Translations under genes and position numbers: made by a program
Assembly (NCBI RefSeq): GCF_025449215.1
Contig: NZ_CP104900.1
Location: forward strand, 2,914,001 to 2,978,000
DNA from: Shewanella seohaensis
Lineage (GTDB): Bacteria > Pseudomonadota > Gammaproteobacteria > Enterobacterales > Shewanellaceae
Direction: 5' to 3'
Length of the DNA: 64,000 nt
The notes under the pieces: model-generated
What the model was told of the DNA's origin: nothing
The model's input: the letters and a program-made list of their open reading frames with translations, nothing else
Databases searched by the model: none
Shown: piece after piece, positions 24,347 to 33,493 of the stretch
Layout: each line of letters starts with the position of its first letter
How positions within the stretch are numbered: position 1 is the first letter of the stretch

Positions 24347-25759
24347 ATGAAAGCATCTCAGGAAGGCTACCCTCTACTGTGGTTAAAGCGTGCGCTGGTC
24401 AATGGCAGCAGCCTGCCCGCCCCCGCCCGCCGTAAGTTATATCTAAAGACCGTGTTGTCGGCATTAGCGGTGATTTGGCTGATCACAGGTCTTGTCATCG
24501 TTATCACCCCAACCCGCTATACCTGCAAATGGGTGTTGATTTTACCCGGTGCGGGCGCAGGCGCCGTCGTGAGTTTGGACAGCCTAGGTCAAGCCAGCAG
24601 TTCGAGCAGTTCTCCTTATCTGAGTTCTGCCATCGATCCACGGGAAAACTACAAGGCCATCGCCTTAAGCGACAAGCTATTAAGCGATGCCGCAGCGCAA
24701 TTAGACCTAAAAGCCTCAGCGCTGGGCACGCCTAAGTTAAAACTCCCCAGCCAAACTGGACTGATGGAGTTCAGTATCAGCGCTAACAGCGCCGAGCTTG
24801 CCGAGCAAAAGGCATGGGCACATTACCGCACTCTGCAGGGCACACTCTCACACCTGAGAATCGATGAAATCCATATCCGTGAAAACGGCGTCAGAATGGG
24901 ACTGGAGAGCTTTGCCGATAAAGTGCATCAGAGTCAGGCCAATATTGTCGCCTTCCAATCTAAGACTGGGCTGGTCTCGTTGGATCAATTTAAGGAAGTG
25001 GCGGTCACCATTGAGCATTTACGCCAAAGCCAAGTCAATCTTACCGCTAAACTCAATGGCGGCCTTGCCAGTCAGCAACTGTTGGAGGCCGATTTATCCC
25101 TGACGGCAACCCAATCCACTGACTTGCTCAAGCTGAAAAATGATCAGCTGTTCCAACAACTCTTATTCAAATATACCGAATCGACCGCGCTACTGGTGGG
25201 GCTCAATGGTCATTATGGCGAGCAACATCCGCAAGTGCTGAGCGCCAAGACAGAGCAAAAAACCATGTTGGCTGCATTGCATAGCCGCTGCCAAAAATTG
25301 TTGGCGCGCTGCGATCCAAAGTTGATGTTGATCCTCTCCGTCGATGATATCGATGGCCGCGCCGCGCTGATGCAAAAACTGATTAATATCACCACAGAAA
25401 ACGAAGGCTTAGCCCATGAACTGGCGTCCTTGAGCACCCAGATTGATGAATGGGAAACCCGGCTAAAACACAGTAATGACGACGCCGCTAAGCTTGAGGA
25501 TTTACACCGCGACCATCAACTTGCCACCGCAGTGTTTACTTCCGCGATTGCTAAAATTGATGTGGGTAAGGCCGACATCTTCTCCGCTTACCCGTTATTA
25601 CAGCTGTTTGCAGCACCGACTCGCCCCGAAAAGCCTGACAAGCTGGGCTTGATTCTAACCTTAGTGGGTGGCATTGCCGCCTCAATGATGGTCATTGTCG
25701 GATTGAGCATACTATGGATACGCAAACCTATACTCCAGAAAATTCTGACGAACGACTAG
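24347..25759 (+). CDS. Wzz/GumC-type chain-length determinant protein, no kinase domain
   Basis: A 470-residue inner-membrane protein with a first membrane segment at about residues 36-56, a large periplasmic coiled region and a second membrane segment near the C terminus (LGLILTLVGGIAASMMVIVGL), preceded by the typical proline-rich PTRPEKPDK. This is the polysaccharide co-polymerase layout. No Walker A motif or tyrosine-rich tail follows, so it lacks the autokinase part of Wzc. It would set polymer length and link to the Wza-like exporter. The next gene starts 46 bases before its stop. Confidence 0.87.
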   Translation: MKASQEGYPLLWLKRALVNGSSLPAPARRKLYLKTVLSALAVIWLITGLVIVITPTRYTCKWVLILPGAGAGAVVSLDSLGQASSSSSSPYLSSAIDPRENYKAIALSDKLLSDAAAQLDLKASALGTPKLKLPSQTGLMEFSISANSAELAEQKAWAHYRTLQGTLSHLRIDEIHIRENGVRMGLESFADKVHQSQANIVAFQSKTGLVSLDQFKEVAVTIEHLRQSQVNLTAKLNGGLASQQLLEADLSLTATQSTDLLKLKNDQLFQQLLFKYTESTALLVGLNGHYGEQHPQVLSAKTEQKTMLAALHSRCQKLLARCDPKLMLILSVDDIDGRAALMQKLINITTENEGLAHELASLSTQIDEWETRLKHSNDDAAKLEDLHRDHQLATAVFTSAIAKIDVGKADIFSAYPLLQLFAAPTRPEKPDKLGLILTLVGGIAASMMVIVGLSILWIRKPILQKILTND

Positions 25760-27048
25760 TCTGGTTCGCCATTACGGGCACTTACTTCTTTTGGTTCTTA
25801 GGTGCCATGTATTTGATTGCCCCAGTGATTGGTTGGATCTTAGTGCTGCGAATGCTCGGCAGACTGCTGTTTTACGCAGAAGGATGCCGGATTTCGTTAC
25901 CGATAATAAGTTGGATATTTGCCATGTTGTTGATGCTACTGGCATTAGTCATAGGCCATCTGGTAGAGCATTTAGGCATAGCCCAATTGATTAAATCCTC
26001 CATTGGTTGGGCTAAGGGCTGGGCGCTGCTGGCGGTATTTCCGCTGATTGGCGGTTTGCACATTCGGCCACAGCTGATTTACCGCGCCTGCTGTGTGGTC
26101 GGCAAACATACCTTGATATTGTTTCCGCTGTTTGTACTCGCTTGGCTGCTCCACCTGCCGACGACCTTATATGTCTCCCCCTTAAGCATTGTCGGCGGAC
26201 CTGGGCCTGAATTTTTTGCCGTCAGCCTGTATGAAATCGACCCTGGCAGCGGTATGCCAAGGTGGCGGCTATTTACCCCTTGGGCGCCTGCACTTGGCAT
26301 GGTAGGCAACTTTTATTTTCTGTTTGCCCTGCAGGAAACCAACAAGCGTTATCGCTTCTATGGCTTGGCTGGCAGTATCTTGATGGTACTTATCTCCCAA
26401 TCCAGACTCGCCATCCTCTGCTGCCTTGCCCTCGTCTGTTATTTCAACTTTATTCGCTATGCCAAATCCCCTTGGTTGTATTTATTGGTGAGTCCATGTT
26501 TTTTATTAGCGGGCATTTTTGGCGAGGCGGTACTGTCTAGCATTGAAGCCAGTATTCACAGCGTTAAAGCCGCCAGAGCCGACTCGACTCGGGTACGTGA
26601 GGCCCTTGGCCAAATCGCCCTCGAGCGCTGGGCAAACGAGGCGATTGTCTGGGGCCATGGCATTGTTGAGCGCGGCCCCCATATGGTGGAGTACATGCCG
26701 ATTGGCTCGCACCACACTTGGTACGGCCTTTTGTTTGTGAAGGGGATCGTTGGCGCCTTCGCACTGGCGTTGGCCTTGTTTGTCAGCGTGCTCTGCCTGC
26801 TACCCAGTTTGATGCAATCGAGACTCTCGGCGGTAGGAATGGCGGTACTGATGATTTTACTGCTTTACACCTTTGGTGAGAATCTGGAGATCCTCGCCTA
26901 TCTCTTCTGGCCAGGACTCATAGTGCTCGGTATTGCCCACAATCAGGCAAGACAAGCGGCAAGTCTTCGCCATAAGAGCTCATTATTGGAACCATCACAA
27001 CAATCATCGCAACAATCATCAGAAGCCACTCAACCGAGTGCTCAGTGA
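25714..27048 (+). CDS. Wzy/O-antigen-ligase-type polysaccharide polymerase
   Basis: A 444-residue protein with about ten membrane segments and a large loop in the second half. That loop contains the ligase/polymerase signature region (IVWGHGIVERGP, then GSHHTWYGLLFVKGIVG). It would polymerise lipid-linked repeat units on the periplasmic face. It overlaps the preceding gene by 46 bases. The C-terminal tail is Ser/Gln rich with short repeats (QQSSQQSSE). Ligase versus polymerase cannot be separated by sequence alone; the context favours polymerase. Confidence 0.82.
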   Translation: MDTQTYTPENSDERLVWFAITGTYFFWFLGAMYLIAPVIGWILVLRMLGRLLFYAEGCRISLPIISWIFAMLLMLLALVIGHLVEHLGIAQLIKSSIGWAKGWALLAVFPLIGGLHIRPQLIYRACCVVGKHTLILFPLFVLAWLLHLPTTLYVSPLSIVGGPGPEFFAVSLYEIDPGSGMPRWRLFTPWAPALGMVGNFYFLFALQETNKRYRFYGLAGSILMVLISQSRLAILCCLALVCYFNFIRYAKSPWLYLLVSPCFLLAGIFGEAVLSSIEASIHSVKAARADSTRVREALGQIALERWANEAIVWGHGIVERGPHMVEYMPIGSHHTWYGLLFVKGIVGAFALALALFVSVLCLLPSLMQSRLSAVGMAVLMILLLYTFGENLEILAYLFWPGLIVLGIAHNQARQAASLRHKSSLLEPSQQSSQQSSEATQPSAQ

Positions 27049-27105
27049 GATCCCTTCGAGAGTTTTTCGTTGTCATTTCAATACTCGCGGCCGTTGCAAC
27101 TTGAT

Positions 27106-27118
27106 TTGCATTTTGCAA
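27106..27118. promoter_or_regulatory. LuxO-type enhancer site C
   Basis: TTGCATTTTGCAA, identical to site A, in the 216-base gap between the polymerase and flippase genes. Its centre is 101 bp upstream of the candidate -24 element at 27213. Confidence 0.7.
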
Positions 27119-27211
27119 TGGACCGCAACGCCTAAGGATCTGCTAAATCGCAATCTAGCCAATATGTTTCTAAACATATGTTTTTAAACCATAAAATAAA
27201 CATTAAAAAGC

Positions 27212-27228
27212 TGGCATAGAAACTGAAT
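27212..27228 (+). promoter_or_regulatory. candidate sigma54 promoter of the flippase gene
   Basis: TGGCAT-AGAAA-CTGAA: a good -24 element, but the -12 position reads GA instead of GC, so the match is incomplete. Position relative to enhancer site C fits the other four promoters. Confidence 0.45.
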
Positions 27229-27264
27229 AGTCAGAAAAGGCACTCTTAACTGATAGGTGTTGCG

Positions 27265-28593
27265 ATGAGCAGATGGGCATTGATACAAACCCTCAGGGAC
27301 AACCAAGGTATTCGCCAATTGGCTAGCAGCATACTTTGGTTATGCTCTGCTCAAGTTGGCGGGCGCATCGTGCGCCTTGGCAGCAGTATCATCTTAGCCC
27401 GTTTACTCACACCCGAGGTCTTCGGTCAAGTCGCGATCATTTTGACCAGTTTTGAGATCCTCAGCATTTTCATCCGCAGGATCACTTCGGCGTTGCTGAT
27501 CAAGATGGACGACAACGCCTTTACCGCTCATCTTGCCAGCGCCAATCTGATCAATATTTTTGTGTGTGTACTGTCTTTTGTTGCCTTGAGCTTACTCAGT
27601 GGATTGCTCGCCCTTTACTATCAAGACGCACAGATAGTGAAACCTATGATACTCATGGCAACAAGCTATTTGCTCCTCCCCTTTGGCATGCTGCATGCCG
27701 CCGCCAACCTACGCCAAAATAAGATGCGTATCGTTGCAAAAGCCAACCTGTGGCAGACGGTGGCCGATGGTTTGCTCACCGCCCTCCTAGCGTTATGCGG
27801 AATGGGGATTTGGGGGATTATTCTGCCCAAGGTGCTGGTGGTCTTGATTTGGATTGCCGTGCACAAGCAACATTCGGGTATTAATAATATTCACACCACC
27901 CCATTAGCGCATTGTTTCTCCAAGATAGATTTTGGCCAATGTCGCGCGCTATTTCATTTTGGTACTCAGGTGGCGCTTGGGGATCTTTGTCTCGCCCTGA
28001 GACAAAATATTGATTATTTATTAGTGGGTTACTTTTTAGGTGTCGAAGCGCTTGGGATCTATTTCTTCGCGGTCAATACCAGCCTTGGCATAAGCCTTGG
28101 TCTTATTCAAAGCTTTGGCACCGCTTTTTACTCCCATCTTTGTCAGAGTGATGGTGAAGATGCGCTGCTAAAGTATCGCCACGCTCTGCTGAGTATCATG
28201 CTGGTAACCTTGCCTATCATAGGGTTACAGAGTACGCTCGCCCCTTGGTACTTACCCTTTGTCTATGGCCAACACTGGCTCGACGCTGGCGCATTGCCAG
28301 TCTTTATTCTGCTCTGTTTAAGTGGCCTAACTCGCCCCTTAGGCGAGGCCGCAAGCCAATTGCTGATTTCCTGCGAGCTTAGCAAACTCAACTTAGTCGC
28401 CAATGCTAGTTTTATTGGCCTACTGGCCATGAGTATCAGCCTAGGCACCCTGTGGGGGCTAGAAGGCGTCGCCATGGGCATCTTCCTCTGTTATCTGATT
28501 TGTATGCCTTTGTTCGCCTATTTTGTGATGAAACCCACCGCACAAAAACTGCGTTTACCCACTTTATCCCCTTCATTAGGAGGTTCATTATGA
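27265..28593 (+). CDS. Wzx-type polysaccharide flippase
   Basis: A 442-residue protein with twelve or so membrane segments. The N terminus has the polysaccharide-flippase signature (SSILWLCSAQVGGRIVRLGSS, LARLLTPEVFGQVAI) of the MOP superfamily, close to the WzxC/lipopolysaccharide O-unit branch. It would turn undecaprenyl-linked repeat units to the periplasmic side for the polymerase. The stop codon overlaps the start of the glycosyltransferase gene (ATGA). It is preceded by enhancer C and a candidate sigma54 promoter. Confidence 0.9.
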   Translation: MSRWALIQTLRDNQGIRQLASSILWLCSAQVGGRIVRLGSSIILARLLTPEVFGQVAIILTSFEILSIFIRRITSALLIKMDDNAFTAHLASANLINIFVCVLSFVALSLLSGLLALYYQDAQIVKPMILMATSYLLLPFGMLHAAANLRQNKMRIVAKANLWQTVADGLLTALLALCGMGIWGIILPKVLVVLIWIAVHKQHSGINNIHTTPLAHCFSKIDFGQCRALFHFGTQVALGDLCLALRQNIDYLLVGYFLGVEALGIYFFAVNTSLGISLGLIQSFGTAFYSHLCQSDGEDALLKYRHALLSIMLVTLPIIGLQSTLAPWYLPFVYGQHWLDAGALPVFILLCLSGLTRPLGEAASQLLISCELSKLNLVANASFIGLLAMSISLGTLWGLEGVAMGIFLCYLICMPLFAYFVMKPTAQKLRLPTLSPSLGGSL

Positions 28594-29645
28594 TCCCTAC
28601 CGTCTCTGTCGTGATGCCGGTCTATAATGTGGAAGCTTTTGTATCAAAAGCCATTTCCTCTGTATTAGCTCAAAGTTTTACGGATTTTGAGCTAATCATA
28701 GTCAATGACTGTGCCACCGATAATAGCCTTGCCCGCTGTAAACAATTTTGCGACAGCCGCATTCGACTGGTGCAGCACGCCGTGAATAAGGGGTTAGCCG
28801 CCGCGCGCAATACCGGCATTCGCCATGCGATTGGTCGCTATGTCGCCTTTATCGATTCGGACGACCTCTGGCATCCAGATAAGTTAAAGCTGCATGTGGA
28901 TCACCTACAAAAGTCGCCTAAAGTCGGGATAAGCTTCTCGCGCTCAAGCTTTATCGATTATCGGGGCAACCCGATCAATTTTTACCAGATGCCGCAGCTC
29001 ACAGACATTGATGCTGGCCATTTGCTGTGCCGCAACCCGGTGGGTAATGGCTCAGCGCCGGTGATCCGCCGCGAGACCTTAAATGACATTCGCTTCCAAG
29101 CGCTGAACCACAGCGAACATTACACTTGTTATTTCGATGAACAATTTCGCCAATCGGAAGATATCGAGTGTTGGTTTCGCATCGTGGCGACAACCCAGTG
29201 GCAAATGGAGGGGATCCCCGAGCCATTAACTTACTATCGCTTAAACCACGGCGGCTTGTCGGCGAATTTAGTGAAACAACTGGCATCCTGGGAGCAAATG
29301 GTCACTAAGGCGCGCCGCTATGCTCCTAAGATATTGCTAAAGCATGAAAATGCCGCCAGAGCCTATCAGCTTCGCTATTTAGCCAGACAAGCCATTCGCC
29401 TAGGCGATGGCCGTATGGCGAAAAATTTAGTCAATCAAGCGTTGCTGACTTCGCCGCAGATCTTAATCAAGGAAACCAATCGCACCCTGACCACGCTGGT
29501 CGCGGCCTATCTGCAATGGCTAATGCCCCGCGGTATATATCAAATGTGCGAAACCCTTGGGCAAAAGTACCTAGGCTATCGCCAACGTATGCAAATCAAA
29601 CGTGATGGGGTGACGGCAAGCTTACTCACGACCCAATTAAAATGA
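28590..29645 (+). CDS. family 2 glycosyltransferase
   Basis: A 351-residue GT-A enzyme. The N-terminal domain shows VSVVMPVYNVEAF, then FELIIVNDCATDNS, GLAAARNTGI and the metal-binding DXD region YVAFIDSDDLW; a later acidic motif EDIECWFRI is also typical. It would add one sugar to the lipid-linked repeat unit in the cytoplasm. ATG at 28590 follows a strong AGGAGG and overlaps the flippase stop; the longer open frame upstream is the flippase gene in another frame. Acceptor and donor are unknown. A strong terminator lies 47 bases after the stop. Confidence 0.9.
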   Translation: MIPTVSVVMPVYNVEAFVSKAISSVLAQSFTDFELIIVNDCATDNSLARCKQFCDSRIRLVQHAVNKGLAAARNTGIRHAIGRYVAFIDSDDLWHPDKLKLHVDHLQKSPKVGISFSRSSFIDYRGNPINFYQMPQLTDIDAGHLLCRNPVGNGSAPVIRRETLNDIRFQALNHSEHYTCYFDEQFRQSEDIECWFRIVATTQWQMEGIPEPLTYYRLNHGGLSANLVKQLASWEQMVTKARRYAPKILLKHENAARAYQLRYLARQAIRLGDGRMAKNLVNQALLTSPQILIKETNRTLTTLVAAYLQWLMPRGIYQMCETLGQKYLGYRQRMQIKRDGVTASLLTTQLK

Positions 29646-29691
29646 GATAAATGGCAGTATTAACCGTGACACATTTATCGTTTGCAGATTT

Positions 29692-29720
29692 AAGGCGGCT
29701 CATACAGCCGCCTTGCTTTT
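29692..29720 (+). terminator. rho-independent terminator after the glycosyltransferase gene
   Basis: Perfect 9-bp stem AAGGCGGCT-catac-AGCCGCCTT followed by GCTTTT. It separates the export/flippase genes from the teichoic-acid-like gene group. Confidence 0.8.
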
Positions 29721-29844
29721 GTCGTAAGCCGCACTCTATGACTTTGATATTGATTTCGAACCTTTGTTTTCAAGCATTGGTGATGAAGACAATAACAACG
29801 CCTGAGATAGTCACTCCCTAGCCGATACTTCCATCTCAAAGGAT

Positions 29845-29857
29845 TTGCAGCATGCAA
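29845..29857. promoter_or_regulatory. LuxO-type enhancer site D
   Basis: TTGCAGCATGCAA, matching TTGCANNNTGCAA; centre 82 bp upstream of the -24 GG at 29933. Confidence 0.75.
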
Positions 29858-29931
29858 AGCAAACTGCGAAAAACCACTTAGCCTATCAAACAAAAACACC
29901 TTAGCCATTGTTTTTAAATAAGTTATCAATC

Positions 29932-29948
29932 TGGCCTGCATTATGCTT
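29932..29948 (+). promoter_or_regulatory. sigma54 promoter of the teichoic-acid-like gene group
   Basis: TGGCCT-GCATT-ATGCT with GG (29933-29934) and GC (29945-29946) ten bases apart; nearly the same as the promoter at 22570. Transcription would start near 29958, 70 bases before the first start codon. Confidence 0.75.
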
Positions 29949-30027
29949 TGTGACTCTTGCCAAGCGCACAACTAAGCCGTTATCGAGCGTACCTACTTGG
30001 CACTAAGCGAAATGCATGGAGGTCATG

Positions 30028-31974
30028 ATGAATACTCAGAACTCGACTCAAGTACGCTGGTCTATTCGACTCTTCGATAGCGCAGTGGCGGCGTTGGCCC
30101 TATTGATCTGCTTGCCCTTTATCCTTGGCGTTTGTGTGTTTCGTAAGCTTCAGGCACAAAGCGTATTCGAACGCGTATATGTACATGGCGCTCAAGGCCA
30201 AGTGGGTCTGTGGCAATTTGCCTATCAAGGTGCGGGGTATCGCCTGCCGCAAGTGCTGAATCTAATCAAAGGAGACATTGGCCTGTTGGGCGCTGAAGCG
30301 CAGTTTGCCATCGAACCTTTAATCCATGCTCCAGAAGAAACCCGTATCTCTCGGATCGGGATTTTCTCGATTAGTGCCATGCAGCGCCGTATGGGGATAG
30401 AGTTTGAGTCCAGCGAGCAAAGTTTAGTTAACGCCTATAGCAACCTCAGTCGTTACCTCCTTGCACTAGCGAGCGCCATACTGAATCGTCTTATGACCTC
30501 AGAGTCACGCTCACACGCAAGTCAAGTCACAATTTTTGGCGTGACCATGCGTAATCTCAGCATGAATCAAATGCTGGATATGCTCGTACAACAAGCGCAG
30601 CGGACAAAGCATCACTTAACCCCGTTTGCCTTTGTGAATGCCGACTGTTTAAACAAAGCCTATTGCGATCCTCAATATCATCAAAAACTCAATGAGTGCG
30701 AGGCCGTGTTTGCCGATGGGATTGGTGTACGTATGGCTTGCCGTTGGCAAGGTGTCGATCTTAAAGGCAATTTGAATGGCACCGATATGTTGCCACTCCT
30801 ATGTGAGCGCCTGATTGAGGCCAATCTGTCGCTCTATCTTCTAGGCGGTGCGCCAGAAGTGGCCCACCAAGCTGCTGAACAGTTGCAACGCCGTTTTCCC
30901 CAATTGCAAATTGCAGGCACACATCATGGTTATTTCCATGAGGCTGATACCAAGCAAGTCATTAAAAAGATTAATCAATCTGGCGCTGCCGTGCTGTTGG
31001 TGGCCATGGGAGCACCTAAACAAGAGCTTTGGCTTAATCAATATCAAGCAAAACTCACTCCAGCCGTTGGGATCGGTGTGGGCGGGCTGTTCGATTTTTA
31101 CTCCAACCGCATTAGCCGTGCCCCGCTCTGGTTAAGACAAATTGGCATGGAGTGGATTTGGCGGTTAATGCAAGAACCCAAGAGAATGTGGCGCCGCTAT
31201 ATTATTGGTAATCCCCTGTTTTTATATCGGGTATACAAAGCGCTGCGTGCTAACGCCAGCCTCAAGGCGACAACTCAAGCAGTGGCACAGTCGCAAGAAA
31301 CGCTGTTGTATCCTAACTTGAGTGACTCAGGCTCACTCAAACGTTGCAAACGCATCCGCTTGCATCTGCTATTAAACCGCATCGTCAAACGTTGCCTCGA
31401 TATATGGGTCGCGGCCATCGCCATATTGTTGCTATCGCCTCTGCTCTTGATAGTCGCGTTACTTATCCGTTTAGAATCCCCCGGCGCTGTGCTGTTTTGC
31501 CAGCAGCGCGTCGGTAAGTGGAATCAACCTTTTACCATGTGGAAGTTCCGCTCCATGTACCAAGACGCCGAGGCGCGGCTCGTCAGCCTACAACAGGCGA
31601 ACGAAATGCAAGGCGGTGTGCTGTTTAAGATGAAACAAGATCCTCGCATCACCCGTGTCGGTCAATTTATCCGTAAAACCTCCATCGATGAGCTGCCACA
31701 GTTATGGAATGTGCTCAAGGGCGAGATGTCACTGGTTGGTCCGCGCCCAGCGCTGCCAAGAGAAGTCGCGCAATACAGCCCAAGCGATCGCCGCCGTTTA
31801 GAGGTGAAACCCGGCATTACCTGTATCTGGCAAGTGTCTGGCCGCTCTGACATTCCCTTCGACCGCCAGGTCGAGTTGGATGTGGATTATATCTACCAAC
31901 AATCTTTAATGGCGGATCTGTACTTGCTACTCAAGACCATACCCGCCGTGATTTTCAGCCGTGGAGCCTACTAA
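30028..31974 (+). CDS. fusion: degenerate sugar transferase + WecG/TagA glycosyltransferase + active sugar-phosphate transferase
   Basis: A 648-residue protein with three parts. Residues about 8-95 resemble a bacterial sugar transferase (a membrane hairpin, then LPQVLNLIKGDIGLLGAE) but lack most of the domain and the catalytic Asp-Glu pair. Residues about 165-395 are a WecG/TagA/CpsF (GT26) domain with FVNADCLNKAY, FADGIGVRMA, GTDMLP, LYLLGGAPEV and MGAPKQELW. Residues about 445-648 form a complete WbaP/WcaJ-like transferase (WKFRSMY, SIDELPQLWNVLKGEMSLVGPRP, KPGITCIWQVSGR). It would both start the lipid-linked unit and add the second sugar. ATG at 30028 has GGAGG five bases upstream. TagA performs the second step of wall teichoic acid linkage synthesis in Bacillus. 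Confidence 0.88.
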   Translation: MNTQNSTQVRWSIRLFDSAVAALALLICLPFILGVCVFRKLQAQSVFERVYVHGAQGQVGLWQFAYQGAGYRLPQVLNLIKGDIGLLGAEAQFAIEPLIHAPEETRISRIGIFSISAMQRRMGIEFESSEQSLVNAYSNLSRYLLALASAILNRLMTSESRSHASQVTIFGVTMRNLSMNQMLDMLVQQAQRTKHHLTPFAFVNADCLNKAYCDPQYHQKLNECEAVFADGIGVRMACRWQGVDLKGNLNGTDMLPLLCERLIEANLSLYLLGGAPEVAHQAAEQLQRRFPQLQIAGTHHGYFHEADTKQVIKKINQSGAAVLLVAMGAPKQELWLNQYQAKLTPAVGIGVGGLFDFYSNRISRAPLWLRQIGMEWIWRLMQEPKRMWRRYIIGNPLFLYRVYKALRANASLKATTQAVAQSQETLLYPNLSDSGSLKRCKRIRLHLLLNRIVKRCLDIWVAAIAILLLSPLLLIVALLIRLESPGAVLFCQQRVGKWNQPFTMWKFRSMYQDAEARLVSLQQANEMQGGVLFKMKQDPRITRVGQFIRKTSIDELPQLWNVLKGEMSLVGPRPALPREVAQYSPSDRRRLEVKPGITCIWQVSGRSDIPFDRQVELDVDYIYQQSLMADLYLLLKTIPAVIFSRGAY

Positions 31975-31984
31975 GGGGGTTACT

Positions 31985-33493
31985 ATGCAAGCCATTATTT
32001 TTGCCAATCGCCATGGACACGAACTGGCGCCGCTGGATAAACAATACTGTCCAGCATTACTCCCCATGGGAAACCGTGCCCTGATTGAATACACCCTAGA
32101 AGATGTCGCCAGCGCGGGGATTGTTGAGGTAAAACTGATTATCTCAAGCCATGCCAAAGCCTTAGAGCAGCATCTTGGCGACGGTAGCCGCTGGGGCGTT
32201 AAGATTGATTACTTCCTCAGTAGAGAACAAGAACCGGTTAACTGCGTAATGTCGCGCTTAAAACTGGATTTCGACCAAAGCTACCTTGTGGTAAGGGGCG
32301 ATATATTGCGCTCTCCCTGCATCAAACGTTTTGTCGATTACAGTGTTAACAGACCCAAACACTTAGTCCTGCCAGTGCTGGCCGATTGCAATCCTGGCAT
32401 GTTGCTATTGCCAAGTGCTTGTAATCACCTGTATCTGCTCGATTGGCCGTTGGAGCGAGATCCAAATATTACTAATGCCATGATGGAGCCGCTCCATGGA
32501 CAATGCGCCATGTTGGACAACTTCGAGTCCTACTTAAATGCCAACTTAGCGATCGGCGATGGTTGCTTCGATGGACTCGTGCCCTCAGGCCGTCCTATTC
32601 CAAGCGGTCGAAGCGCCAAGTTTTTTCACCTTGGGGCTAAGGCGCAAACGGGCAAATTAGACCAACAAGCAGCTTGGGGCGCAATTGGTGAGCAAACCTG
32701 GATTGCCCCCGATGTGGATATGCACGATCAACTGATGATAGGCGATCAATGTGTTATCGAGAAAAACTGCCGTTTGAGTAACAGCGTGATTTTAACCAAC
32801 AGTTTTGTCGGTGAAGGCTTGAATGTCGATAACTGCATTATCAGTAAAAACCTGCTGATTAATGTTGGCTTTAATACCGCCATTGAAGTTGAAGACCCTA
32901 GGCTTATCGCCTCAACCCAAGCACAGTTGCAGGCCAATGTGCCATGGACAAGTCGGCTTATGGCTTTGATATTACTTGGCCTTAGTGTTCCACTCTTGGT
33001 AATACTCTGGCTGTGGAGTCTGTGCAATTCATCAACTGCTGGCGCATCAAGGCAGGCGCTGAGTATTACGCATCAGCCCATTACACTCTGGCGCGTCAAT
33101 CTGCCGCAATCCTGCATGGGATTAGCACTGCTGCCACAACTCTATCAAGTGTGTCTGGGGCGCTTGTTTCTGCTAGGCGCTCAATCCCCCGAGGTACATT
33201 CAGCCGTCTCGATTAGCGACGCTGCGCCGCAATATGGCGTTTACGGCCCGCTGCAGCTGCTTGGCGCCGAACTGCCAGAGGAAGAACAAGCGCTGATTGA
33301 GCAGGAGTTTCTGGCCAAGCCTAAGGCAGCGCAATGGTCCCACATACTCAAACTGTGTTTAGTGTCGCTTTCAACATCAGTAGTTTCAACAGGCGCTACC
33401 ACGCCAACACAATCCAATGCAAATAAGCTTAGTGCAAGCCAACTTACTCCAAACCAGCAAGATATCGCCAATGAATGGGGGAACGGACAATGA
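31985..33493 (+). CDS. degenerate nucleotidyltransferase/beta-helix protein with C-terminal sugar-transferase-like tail
   Basis: A 502-residue protein. The N-terminal half resembles sugar-phosphate nucleotidyltransferases (PALLPMGNRALIEYTLEDV) and is followed by hexapeptide-type beta-helix repeats (IGDQCVIEKNCRLSNSVI). The glycine-rich nucleotide-binding motif is altered: it reads FANRHGHELAPL where active enzymes have AGG-GTRL-PLT, losing the key Gly-Gly and Arg. A membrane segment near residue 325 and a short region LLPQLYQVCLGRLFLLGA recall the sugar-transferase fold without its catalytic motif. It may therefore be a scaffold or regulator rather than an enzyme. It overlaps the tagD start. 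ATG at 31985 has GGGGG upstream. Confidence 0.75.
   Translation: MQAIIFANRHGHELAPLDKQYCPALLPMGNRALIEYTLEDVASAGIVEVKLIISSHAKALEQHLGDGSRWGVKIDYFLSREQEPVNCVMSRLKLDFDQSYLVVRGDILRSPCIKRFVDYSVNRPKHLVLPVLADCNPGMLLLPSACNHLYLLDWPLERDPNITNAMMEPLHGQCAMLDNFESYLNANLAIGDGCFDGLVPSGRPIPSGRSAKFFHLGAKAQTGKLDQQAAWGAIGEQTWIAPDVDMHDQLMIGDQCVIEKNCRLSNSVILTNSFVGEGLNVDNCIISKNLLINVGFNTAIEVEDPRLIASTQAQLQANVPWTSRLMALILLGLSVPLLVILWLWSLCNSSTAGASRQALSITHQPITLWRVNLPQSCMGLALLPQLYQVCLGRLFLLGAQSPEVHSAVSISDAAPQYGVYGPLQLLGAELPEEEQALIEQEFLAKPKAAQWSHILKLCLVSLSTSVVSTGATTPTQSNANKLSASQLTPNQQDIANEWGNGQ

Noticed and set aside
30903..30915. TTGCAAATTGCAG, one mismatch from the enhancer motif
   Set aside because: It lies inside a coding region, has one mismatch and no sigma54-type promoter follows at the usual distance.
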